From Phycisphaerae bacterium (lineage in GTDB: Bacteria > Planctomycetota > Phycisphaerae > UBA1845 > PWPN01): DNA of 32,662 nucleotides. The position numbers were made by a program, and so were the translations under genes. The stretch spans positions 1-32,662 of the forward strand of contig JAAYDF010000172.1 in assembly GCA_012729395.1 (NCBI GenBank). The letters run 5' to 3'. Under the pieces are notes generated by a model. That model made no database searches. It saw only the letters and a program-made list of their open reading frames with translations, and had not been told where the DNA came from. Position 1 is the first letter of the stretch. Each line of letters starts with the position of its first letter. This document shows, one piece after another, positions 8,926 to 16,376 of the stretch.

Positions 8926-9037
8926 AGATTTAACATTGGGGATTGGGGGTTGGGGTTCTCAGATTCTCAGATTTGATATTTCAGATTTGATATTTCAGAT
9001 CTGAAATATCAGATTGGGGATTGGGGATTTCAGATTG
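8926..9037. repeat. AT-rich repeat island with tandem 14-mers and a perfect 22-bp palindrome
   Basis: The island contrasts sharply with its GC-rich surroundings. CAGATTTGATATTT occurs twice head to tail (8968-8981, 8982-8995). A perfect 22-bp palindrome spans 8989-9010, with its axis at AGA|TCT. Runs of ATTGGGG/GATTGGGG repeat on both sides (8934-8954 and 9012-9027), and CAGATT words recur throughout. The mix of palindrome and short tandem words suggests a slippage- or recombination-prone element. Confidence 0.85.
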
Positions 9038-9061
9038 CACGCTCCCGCGCACACTTGGGTA

Positions 9062-9092
9062 CGAAGCCGGCGCTGGAGCCGGCTGAGCTTCG
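9062..9092 (+). promoter_or_regulatory. Leader hairpin before the oxidoreductase gene
   Basis: CGAAG (9062-9066) pairs with CTTCG (9088-9092), and the inner CCGG (9067-9070) pairs with CCGG (9079-9082) around an 8-nt loop, with a small one-sided bulge. It lies about 24 nt before the AGAGGAAG ribosome-binding site. No T-run follows, so a 5'-leader structure is as likely as a terminator. Confidence 0.35.
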
Positions 9093-9127
9093 CGGGGAAA
9101 CATGAGCACAAACAAGAGGAAGTAGCC

Positions 9128-10423
9128 ATGAACGAGCGGATCACGCGGCGGCGGTTCCAGGCAGGACTGATGGCAGCAGGCGCTCTCGCGGCGACCCGCG
9201 GCACGGTGTTTGCCCGACTGGGAGCCAACGAACGCATTCGGGTTGGCGTGATCGGCTGCCGCACGCGCGGCTGGCAAGACGCCGGCGACTTCCAGGGAAC
9301 TGGACACTTCGACATCGTCACCTTCTGCGATCCGGACGAGGCGATGATCGCAGAGGGGCTTAACGCCCTGGCGAAACAGCCTGAGCGCAAACGCTTGCCG
9401 CATGCCCCCACGCAGGAGAAGGACTACCGCCGCGTCCTCGAAGACAAGGACATCGACGCGGTGATCGTCGCCGCTCCCGATCACTGGCACGCGATCATGG
9501 CGCTCGAGGCCCTGGCGGCCGGCAAGCACGTCTTCCTCGAGAAGCCCGCCTCGTACTGCATCAACGAAGGCAAGGCCATGGTGGCCGCCCAAGCCAAGTA
9601 TCCCAAACTGACCATCTGCGTGGGCACCCAACAGCGAAGCGGTCAGCACTTCAAAGACGCCCGGGCCTTCATCGCCGAGGGCGGGCTGGGCAAGATCGGT
9701 TTCGCCCGGGCCTACATGATCCACGACCGCGGCATCCTGCCGATCGTCCCCGACACCGACCCGCCGGCCACCATGGACTACAACCTCTGGCTCGGCCCGG
9801 CCCCGTGGCGTCCGCACAACGTCAGCCGTGTCCACTACAACTGGCATTTCATGCGCGACACAGGCACCGGCGACACCGGCAACTGGGGTGCCCACTGGCT
9901 CGACAGCCTTCGCCACCTGCTGGATCTCGGCCTGCCGCGATCCGCGCGAGGGCACGGCGGGCGGTTCATCGTGGCTGACGCCAAAGAGACCGACGATACC
10001 CAGACCGTGGTCTTCGAGTACCCGGAGCTGACCGTCCTGTGGGAGATGCGGCTGTGGAGCAAGACCGGCCCGCACAACAGAGGCGGCGGCGTGGAGATCG
10101 CGGGCGAAAAGGGCTCATTGATGATCGACCGCGGCGGATGGACCTTCCTGCCCAAGGGCGGCAAGCCGGAACAGCACGGCTCCAGCGACATGACTGGACC
10201 GCACGTGCAGAACTTCGCCGCCTGCATCCGGGGCGAGGCTAAGCCGGCCGCCAGCATCGAGGAAGGTCACCGCAGCGCGGCCCTCTGTCACCTGGTGAAC
10301 ATCGTGTGCCGCATCGGGCGCGGCGTGGACTTCGATCCGCAAGCCGAGACGATCGTGAACGACGCGGAAGCGGCAGCACTCATGGGACGCGTGTATCGCT
10401 CACCCTGGAAGCTGCCCGTGTAA
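9128..10423 (+). CDS. Tat-exported Gfo/Idh/MocA-family oxidoreductase
   Basis: A 431-residue NAD(P)-dependent oxidoreductase of the Gfo/Idh/MocA family, which act on sugars and inositols or remove glycosidic bonds by redox chemistry. The N-terminus is a twin-arginine signal (RRRFQAGLMAAGALAA, 7-22), so it would work in the periplasm with its cofactor preloaded. The Rossmann loop is VGVIGCRTRG at 39-48, DHWH is at 118-121 and the conserved EKP at 138-140. The family C-terminal domain continues with a GEKGSLMIDRGG strand. AGAGGAAG at 9116-9123 precedes the ATG. Tat-exported members are abundant in planctomycetes and often sit in glycan loci, in keeping with the propeller protein upstream and GH172 downstream. 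The substrate is unknown. Confidence 0.92.
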   Translation: MNERITRRRFQAGLMAAGALAATRGTVFARLGANERIRVGVIGCRTRGWQDAGDFQGTGHFDIVTFCDPDEAMIAEGLNALAKQPERKRLPHAPTQEKDYRRVLEDKDIDAVIVAAPDHWHAIMALEALAAGKHVFLEKPASYCINEGKAMVAAQAKYPKLTICVGTQQRSGQHFKDARAFIAEGGLGKIGFARAYMIHDRGILPIVPDTDPPATMDYNLWLGPAPWRPHNVSRVHYNWHFMRDTGTGDTGNWGAHWLDSLRHLLDLGLPRSARGHGGRFIVADAKETDDTQTVVFEYPELTVLWEMRLWSKTGPHNRGGGVEIAGEKGSLMIDRGGWTFLPKGGKPEQHGSSDMTGPHVQNFAACIRGEAKPAASIEEGHRSAALCHLVNIVCRIGRGVDFDPQAETIVNDAEAAALMGRVYRSPWKLPV

Positions 10424-10429
10424 ACGACT

Positions 10430-10461
10430 GCCCGCATGGCTTGAAGGAGCCGCGAGCGGGC
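10430..10461 (+). terminator. Candidate terminator hairpin between convergent genes
   Basis: GCCCGC (10430-10435) pairs with GCGGGC (10456-10461), with a nested GGCT/AGCC stem (10438-10441, 10448-10451). It starts 7 bp after the oxidoreductase stop, between convergent genes. There is no clear T-tract, so confidence is limited. Confidence 0.4.
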
Positions 10462-10516
10462 TGCATCGTGAAGAGGCAGACCGGTCACCTCCTCTGCTCT
10501 GTGCGTAGACGGGTCG

Positions 10517-12097
10517 TCACTCGCGTGCCGCACCCGCAGGCACAGGGATATCCTGCGCCTTGTCAACCCACTCGATGATCGATATGACTGCGTTGCCGGT
10601 GTCCTTGAGGTTCACCGCTTTGACTGTCAGCTTGCCGCCGCTGGTTTCGTCGGCGGTCACGGGGATCTCAAGCCAACGGCCTGACACGAAGTCCTCGCAG
10701 ATCGCCGCCTCACGATCGCCTGCCAGCACCTTCTGGCGGCGCCCACCGGCGAAGCGATCCGGATCAATGACGTAGACGCGGAGCGTCCCGGCAACCGACG
10801 CGGGCACGGCCAGCTCGATGGCCACCTCCTTCGCATCCGCCCGGCAGTGGTACACCGGCAGCGTCCAACCGGTCCACGCATAGCCCTGGCGAGCCACCGC
10901 CTCGAAGCCCTGCTCGGCGAAAATGACCTCCTTCTCCGGCCGGCCGCACAGCATGTGCAAACGCACCCCGCGATCGCTTAGCTCGTCGGGCGACGGCAAT
11001 TCCTCCTTGTCCGGCCAGAAGGGCTCCTCGGGGGCCGGGCAGCGCTCGGCCGCGGGCGGCATCACCGGAAAGGGTATGTGCGGCTCCGTCTGATACCAGT
11101 AGCAGGTGCTCGATAGCTGCAGCATCGACCCTGGCTTGCTGAATTGCTCGCGAAACGTCGGATCCTCATGCTGCCCGAAGCCGATGCTCACGCGAAGCCG
11201 ATGCTCGAAGCTGATCGCGTCCCCGAGGAAAAAACGGTAAGCCGTCGCCCCTTGCATGAACGGCCAGTAACCCGTAAGCGGGAAAACGCTCTCGGTCTCG
11301 GGGAAGCCCCAACTGAAGCCGAAGGAATCCTCGATACCCTGGAACTCCACAGAAGGGATCTGCTCGCCATCGATGAAGAACTTCTCGTTCATATCCACGG
11401 GATAGTTCGGCATGCCGGGCCGGCGAACAGTGACATTCCAGCCGATGAACTTGCCCCGACCGCGGGCCCCGAGGGCCACGTAATCCTCCTTGCCGATCAA
11501 GGCGGCCCGCTGGCGCCACTGGGCGTGAAAGTAACCCTGGTCCGCGGGCACATCGGGCAGCGTCCGCCACATCACATACGCATAGCACGGCATCATCTGC
11601 CACAGTCGCTCGCCCGGCGGTTCCGGGCCATCGTAGATCAACTCGACGCGGGCCGACCGGCGGAACGGCATGGGAAAGTAGCAGTTGTACCCTCGCCGCT
11701 TGTTGACCAGCGCGGTATTGACCTCGTCTCGCAGGCCGGCCGGGTCACAGAAGAAATCCACCAGCGGGCAGATGACGCTCGGACGCTGCTCGTCATCCCA
11801 GTACATCTGTAGGAGCAAATCGCGACCGAGCGCGTATTCCTTCGGGGTCGCGATCGAGGCCTGCGGCATCGCGAAGTGGATCATGGTGATCATGCCCGGA
11901 CCTTTGAGATCGGCCACGACGACCCGGCTCGCCGACTTGAACTGCTTGCCCAGCGGGTTCTCCAGCCACAGGGCATTCTCCATGCGCACCCGCCCGGGGA
12001 TGAGGTCCGGCAACTGGGTGAAATCCATACCCCAGGCGGTCGCCGCAGCTATCGCGCCGACCGCTACACAAGCCAATCGAGCGGGCGTTCTGTCCAT
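10517..12097 (-). CDS. Secreted glycoside hydrolase family 172 (DUF2961) protein
   Basis: A 526-residue exported enzyme. The signal peptide covers about residues 1-23 (AAATAWG then MDFTQLP). DUF2961/GH172 hallmarks are in order: GPGMIT at 66-71, YWDDE at 99-103, the P-x-x-DFF segment at 111-116, and NCYFPMPF at 138-145. The second half repeats the jelly-roll pattern typical of the family. Known GH172 members act on alpha-D-fructofuranosides and alpha-D-arabinofuranosides. The start at 12097 is backed by GGGAGGAG just upstream on the minus strand. It lies downstream of an alpha/beta-hydrolase gene on the same strand, 154 bp away, with a promoter candidate in the gap. The exact glycan target is not predictable from the sequence. 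Confidence 0.88.
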   Translation of the reverse strand: MDRTPARLACVAVGAIAAATAWGMDFTQLPDLIPGRVRMENALWLENPLGKQFKSASRVVVADLKGPGMITMIHFAMPQASIATPKEYALGRDLLLQMYWDDEQRPSVICPLVDFFCDPAGLRDEVNTALVNKRRGYNCYFPMPFRRSARVELIYDGPEPPGERLWQMMPCYAYVMWRTLPDVPADQGYFHAQWRQRAALIGKEDYVALGARGRGKFIGWNVTVRRPGMPNYPVDMNEKFFIDGEQIPSVEFQGIEDSFGFSWGFPETESVFPLTGYWPFMQGATAYRFFLGDAISFEHRLRVSIGFGQHEDPTFREQFSKPGSMLQLSSTCYWYQTEPHIPFPVMPPAAERCPAPEEPFWPDKEELPSPDELSDRGVRLHMLCGRPEKEVIFAEQGFEAVARQGYAWTGWTLPVYHCRADAKEVAIELAVPASVAGTLRVYVIDPDRFAGGRRQKVLAGDREAAICEDFVSGRWLEIPVTADETSGGKLTVKAVNLKDTGNAVISIIEWVDKAQDIPVPAGAARE

Positions 12098-12180
12098 CTG
12101 ACCGGCTCCTCCCTTCAGGTTGCCGCCGAACTTCGCACACTGTGGGCCCCGCCCACTTCACGCCATGCACATGAGTCTCC

Positions 12181-12209
12181 AGTATGACCACCAAACGCCA
12201 GCCACACAA
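12181..12209 (-). promoter_or_regulatory. Candidate sigma-70 promoter for the GH172 gene
   Basis: On the minus strand TTGTGT (12204-12209) is followed after 17 nt by CATACT (12181-12186). Matches to consensus are modest. The predicted leader to the ATG at 12097 is about 75 nt and contains a GTGGGC/GCCCAC hairpin at 12142-12156. Confidence 0.35.
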
Positions 12210-12251
12210 GCCGCGAGGCACTCATACTTCCCTCAAGCAATGATCCGTTCC

Positions 12252-13505
12252 TCAGCCTTCCCCCTTCAGTCTTTGGCCTTGAGCCTTCCCCAACCATCGC
12301 GACAGAAACCGCACACCCGCCTCGACGCTCGCCTCGTGGCCGCCGTCGTGCAGGTCCATCTCGATACGCTCGGCCAGCCCCAAAGCCTCGTAATGCCCGC
12401 GAGCGACGGCGAACTCTTCCTGGACCTGTGGCCACCACGCGATGCGGTCCGCCTTACCCGTCTGCACCTGCAATGGCCGCGGGCAAATCAGGCTGACCAC
12501 ATCCGAATCTGTGAACTCCGTCAGCCAGCCGCGGAAGAACGCGTGCTCCTCCGTGACCTCCAGGAAACAACTGTACCGCGGGTCGGGAATGGCCATCTTG
12601 TTGCGACGATGGTTAAACCACGCACACACAACACCCGCCTGGATACGGGGCTCGAGCGGCATCCAGAACATCGTCGCCAGCCCGCCCAGCGACAAGCCCC
12701 ACATGCCCACCCGCTCCTCGTCGATTCGCGGGTCCGCCAGCACCTCATCCAACAATCGCTGCATCCGCACCAGCTCGATGCCCGGCAGCGAAGTATCCGC
12801 CAGCCTACAGAGCCGCTCGATGCGGTTGCGGGCCTCGATACCGTAGAGGTTCATCGGGGCCAGCACGGCAAAACCCGCCTGTACCAGTTCGTGAGCATAG
12901 CGGTGGTACGCGTTGCCTTCATCGAGGACACCAAACGGCCGCTCCGGATAACTGCCGATCCCGTGCTGAACGATGATCAGCGGCACAGGCCCATCCCCTG
13001 CTGGCAACACCAGCAGACCCTCCGCTCGCAAGGGCCCCATCGGCAGACTCAGCCACTGTCCCTCGATACCGCCCGGCAAGACATGGGGCCGACGCTCCAG
13101 CGGACCGCTCACCGGCAAGTCCGGCGGAGAGAGCACCCGCCGCCACCGCTGGCGGTTGGGCTCGACGCTGGCCAGATAAGCCCGCACGCTCGAGTAATCC
13201 CGCCGCCAAGCCCGCTCGGCCCGTAGCGGATACTCCTCCACCAGCCAATGCTGCAGGTAGCGTTCCAGCTCCTGCGCGTACCGCTGGTTGCGCTCCTCCA
13301 CGAACGGCTGAGTCGCCTCGCCGGCCGGCAAGCTCGTCGGCGGAGAGCAATTCGCCACCGGCACCTCCACTAACACCCACAACACCGCTCCTGCCATCCA
13401 GGCCATACGCGGAACCCGGCAAGCCCATTTCCTCCGCCGAATCCTCGCGGCAACAAAGCACGTGGAACGTCCGGCAAGGTCAACGAGGTGCTTTCCTCGG
13501 TACAT
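12252..13505 (-). CDS. Exported alpha/beta-hydrolase (acetyl-xylan-esterase-like)
   Basis: A 417-residue serine hydrolase. The start at 13505 (MYRGKHLV) has GGAGG 7 nt upstream on the minus strand, although the frame stays open further. A basic stretch (RIRRRKWACRVPR, 21-33) and a hydrophobic segment (34-51) form a long signal peptide or anchor. The fold shows the oxyanion strand PLIIVQHGIGSYPERP, the nucleophile elbow GLSLG with Ser272, an acid candidate Asp353 in TGKADRI, and His390 in DGGHE. The layout resembles dienelactone hydrolase/acetyl xylan esterase relatives that strip ester groups from glycans. Neighbours are the GH172 gene downstream and the zinc-ribbon gene 86 bp upstream. Esterase activity is likely; the substrate is inferred. 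Confidence 0.82.
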   Translation of the reverse strand: MYRGKHLVDLAGRSTCFVAARIRRRKWACRVPRMAWMAGAVLWVLVEVPVANCSPPTSLPAGEATQPFVEERNQRYAQELERYLQHWLVEEYPLRAERAWRRDYSSVRAYLASVEPNRQRWRRVLSPPDLPVSGPLERRPHVLPGGIEGQWLSLPMGPLRAEGLLVLPAGDGPVPLIIVQHGIGSYPERPFGVLDEGNAYHRYAHELVQAGFAVLAPMNLYGIEARNRIERLCRLADTSLPGIELVRMQRLLDEVLADPRIDEERVGMWGLSLGGLATMFWMPLEPRIQAGVVCAWFNHRRNKMAIPDPRYSCFLEVTEEHAFFRGWLTEFTDSDVVSLICPRPLQVQTGKADRIAWWPQVQEEFAVARGHYEALGLAERIEMDLHDGGHEASVEAGVRFLSRWLGKAQGQRLKGEG

Positions 13506-13591
13506 CAACTCGCCTCCAACAAGCGCACATCGGCCGCCACAGTGCCACGAAATGACTGGCGGCAGAACGAGGATAACCCAGTGCCTTGGAT

Positions 13592-14521
13592 TCAGACAAG
13601 AGGAATGGGACGATCCGCGTCGTCGTCCCTCTGAGAACGCCCGCCGTCGGTCGCGACCATCGCCAGACGGGCACGGATAATCGCATCGTAATAGTCGTTC
13701 ACCTGCGTCTGCCCGGCATGGAGCTGCCGATAAGGCCTGTACGACCACACCACCACAACCGCCAGAAGCACGGTGACTGACGCCTTAAGCCACAGTCGTC
13801 GCCGAATGCCCGCCCAGATCATCACCGCAAGCACCGCCGAAGCCAGCACAATCCCCCCCCATCGCAGCGTCGCGTCTCGCTGAAGTCGCAGTTCCAGCGA
13901 CTGATTCAAGTACACCCTCGCCTGCTCATCCGAGCCCAACATCCGGTGGTATTCGCCGAGAAGATACAACCGACGCTTGCGTGCTTCCCGGTCGCCGGGC
14001 GAGTCCCGCTCCAGCAGGGCGATCTCCTCTTGAGCCAACCGCAGCGTCTGTTCGTGCGACTCCGAACGGTAATGGTAAATCAGCACCCGATTGAAATCGC
14101 GCCAAAACGATTCATCCCGCCCCAGCAACCGGTTGGTCCGAATCACACGGTCCAGCTTCAACGTGAAAGGGATTTCGTCCGACGAGAGCGGCTCCCACTC
14201 CTCCTCAAAGATCGCCCGTAGCCGTCTGGCATCCTGATCCGAGATGCCCTCGAACCAGTCGCCGGTCTGCGCATACCCGCACTTCGGGCACAGCCAGAAC
14301 CAGAAACGTTCCGACGCGGGGAAGTAAATCAGATCGTACTTCGACTCCCACTCGTAGACGTACGAGCCATAGCTGGCGTAGGTCTTCACCGCGAAGGTGT
14401 GACCGCACACTGGGCAATCGACATCACGGCCCCCTACCGTCACCGCGTCAACACCGCCGGGGGAGGCCAACATCAACACGACAACCACGCACCATCCAAT
14501 AGGCAGGACATGATCCGACAT
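13592..14521 (-). CDS. Exported zinc-ribbon (DUF2225-like) membrane protein
   Basis: A 309-residue protein with signal peptide (about 1-26, ending GGVDA). Two CPxCG knuckles, CPVCG at 36-40 and CPKCG at 78-82, form a zinc-ribbon pair as in DUF2225. Between them lies an aromatic-rich stretch (YASYGSYVYEWESKYDLIYF). About 130-210 is helical and TPR-like (LYLLGEYHRMLGSDEQARVYLNQSLEL), and two transmembrane segments lie near 213-255, followed by a cytoplasmic or periplasmic acidic tail. GGAGG sits 7 nt before the ATG at 14521. The function is unknown. A zinc ribbon next to an export signal is unusual, because such ribbons are mostly cytoplasmic. Confidence 0.72.
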   Translation of the reverse strand: MSDHVLPIGWCVVVVLMLASPGGVDAVTVGGRDVDCPVCGHTFAVKTYASYGSYVYEWESKYDLIYFPASERFWFWLCPKCGYAQTGDWFEGISDQDARRLRAIFEEEWEPLSSDEIPFTLKLDRVIRTNRLLGRDESFWRDFNRVLIYHYRSESHEQTLRLAQEEIALLERDSPGDREARKRRLYLLGEYHRMLGSDEQARVYLNQSLELRLQRDATLRWGGIVLASAVLAVMIWAGIRRRLWLKASVTVLLAVVVVWSYRPYRQLHAGQTQVNDYYDAIIRARLAMVATDGGRSQRDDDADRPIPLV

Positions 14522-15482
14522 GGGACTGCCTCCCTCGGTCGCAAGGTGCCGCCCGTGCTCCGCACCTCCCGGCACCGCCGGAGTTCCGCCCGCAGGTCCG
14601 CGTCGACGCATTCTACAACGACGCCAACTGTCCCATGATCGCGCCGAGGAACCGGTACCCTCCGGGGGTCAAGCAGACTCGCAGAAGCTATACGACCCCT
14701 CATCCCCGACCTGTGATTCGTCGTTCGCAACGACCGATTCCCCGCTTCAGACAGCCCCGCAAAACGGCGATGGGCCAACCAGACATCACCGCATGCCATC
14801 GCCCGCAATCGCTGCCGGGTCTCTGTCGACATAGCGTTCACGTCGCCGTCGTCCGGTATTCGATCCCGCGAACGACCCAACACGAAGCCCACCTGCCTCG
14901 TTCACCAGCCACCGCACACACCCCAACCGCCGCCACACACGATCGCGGCATCGCTCATCAAGCCCCGCCGTACGCGACACAAAATCCGTTGTGTCAGGAA
15001 GTTACACGCTTCATGGGCCCTGCCGAGTCCCTTGCCGCACAGCCCGCAACACCTTCCCGCCAAAGTCCGCGGAACACATCAGGAGCCGGCCGCCCGACAA
15101 GCTGAGCTTTAACTACCGCCTACGCTCCACAATGCTTGATCGGAGGCCACAAGGCCAAGGAAACTCACAAGGTCGAACAAAACAGGCCGCGAGGCCAAAG
15201 CCTACTGTTGACATATTTCATCAAACTGCGTAGACTATTATTGTGGTTTAGCGGGCCGAGCCTCCGATACAACTCTTGCCGGGCGGCGTGCTGCATTCCG
15301 GCGTCTGGGCAGGGTGATTCGCGTGGGTGCCCGTTGGCCGAGCGACAGGTCAGAGCGGGAAGCGGTGGCTTCACTCGATGGGGTGGGTATCCGTCGGCTT
15401 ACGCTCGCACTCAGATCGTGGTTGCACCACATCGTGGCGGTATGCACCGCTACCAGCATGCAAGGATCGGGAGGCATTGACC
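14522..15482. other. Long gene-free region, with leader of the prepilin gene at its right end
   Basis: About 960 bp lie between divergent genes. Several short frames cross it (for example 14635-15105 plus, 14473-14892 minus), but all are Arg/Pro-rich, lack ribosome-binding sites and resemble nothing known. The first 700 bp show no tRNA or repeat that I can identify. From 15208 on there is a strong promoter and a leader of about 240 nt. A degenerate pseudogene or an unrecognised RNA cannot be excluded. Confidence 0.6.
15208..15236 (+). promoter_or_regulatory. Strong sigma-70-type promoter for the prepilin gene
   Basis: A perfect TTGACA (15208-15213) is followed after exactly 17 nt by TAGACT (15231-15236), 4 of 6 matches to the -10 consensus, in a locally AT-rich window. 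Transcription would start near 15243, leaving a leader of about 240 nt before the ATG at 15483. Confidence 0.7.
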
Positions 15483-16367
15483 ATGCATTCAGAAGCCAGA
15501 GACACCCAAACTGGACGTCGCGCAAGCTCGCGATACGGCTTCACCTTGATCGAAGTACTGGTCGTGGTGGCGATTATCGCGCTGTTGATCGCGGTGTTGC
15601 TGCCTTCGCTGGCGAAAGCTCGAGAGATGAGCCGGCGAACGGCTTGCCTGGCCTCGCTGCAACAGCAGGGCGTGGGGCACAGCGCCTACTCGGGTGACAA
15701 CAAGGGGCGACTGCCGATCCGCGGAACCTATGGTTACGTGATTTCGCAACACAAGGACATCCACTACTCGTGGGTGCCAGAGAGCGAGAAGCTCGCGAAG
15801 GATCCCGTTAACTATGGTCGTCTCTACGGCCGGTATATCAGCCGCAATCTGGATATCTTCTACTGCTCGAGCCTCCCCAAGAAGTTCACCGAAGATCCCG
15901 ATTACGGGAAGCCCTCCTTCGGGGTATACGGAAGCGGCTACGTCACCTGGGGCGGGTACATGTATGCGGCGCCTGTGGCCAGCGGCCTGAGTCCCCGTAC
16001 AGACACCAAGAGGCTTTATCCCTCAAGCATATGGAGCGATTACTACTCCATCAGATGGCTCCGCTACTTGGGTTACGCGGGCGACGCGGCTCTTGATTAT
16101 GAGCGGACCATGCCGGCCATGCAGGCACTGCAAACTGACGGCGCCATCGGGGGTGGCGACGATAGCATGCCCCTGACTCGCGGGACGCATGGCAACGGTT
16201 TGAACGCCTTGTACAGCGACTTCCACGCCAAGTTCGTGCAGGACGGTCCGACCCTGCTCAAAGAGGGCGGGAAGAATCTGCGTCTGCTTGAGCTGAAGCC
16301 GAGCAGCGGCCCAGACGGCGCCACCCAGCTCTACGCGATGTGGGACTACATCACACGCAGGTATTGA
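15483..16367 (+). CDS. Prepilin-type N-methylation protein with H-X9-D box
   Basis: A 294-residue protein with a class III (type IV pilin/pseudopilin) signal: basic leader of 19 residues, cleavage after Gly19, mature [17 protein letters not shown] with Glu24 at position +5. A prepilin peptidase would cut and N-methylate Phe20. The C-terminal part carries the planctomycete H-X9-DG-type box in altered form: His236, nine residues, Asp246, then Phe in place of Gly and His248. The bulk between is Tyr/Gly rich ([14 protein letters not shown]). GGGAGG about 10 nt upstream supports the start. Genomes of this group carry many such solo pseudopilins, and no secretion-system gene is nearby. It is probably a surface or secretion-associated protein of unknown role. 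Confidence 0.9.
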   Translation: MHSEARDTQTGRRASSRYGFTLIEVLVVVAIIALLIAVLLPSLAKAREMSRRTACLASLQQQGVGHSAYSGDNKGRLPIRGTYGYVISQHKDIHYSWVPESEKLAKDPVNYGRLYGRYISRNLDIFYCSSLPKKFTEDPDYGKPSFGVYGSGYVTWGGYMYAAPVASGLSPRTDTKRLYPSSIWSDYYSIRWLRYLGYAGDAALDYERTMPAMQALQTDGAIGGGDDSMPLTRGTHGNGLNALYSDFHAKFVQDGPTLLKEGGKNLRLLELKPSSGPDGATQLYAMWDYITRRY

Positions 16368-16376
16368 TCTTCGCGG

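Larger units (their letters stand above)
8678..9127. other. Intergenic region with no convincing gene
   Basis: This 450-bp stretch holds no frame with a ribosome-binding site or recognisable protein. Small frames at 8687-8896 (plus) and 8623-8892 (minus) are composition artefacts. The right half is AT-rich and repetitive (see 8926-9037), followed by a hairpin before the next gene. No sigma-70 promoter for the oxidoreductase gene was evident. Confidence 0.6.

Noticed and set aside
14635-15105. Short open frames in the 14522-15482 gap as genes
   Set aside because: No ribosome-binding site, Arg/Pro-rich composition and no recognisable motif on either strand.
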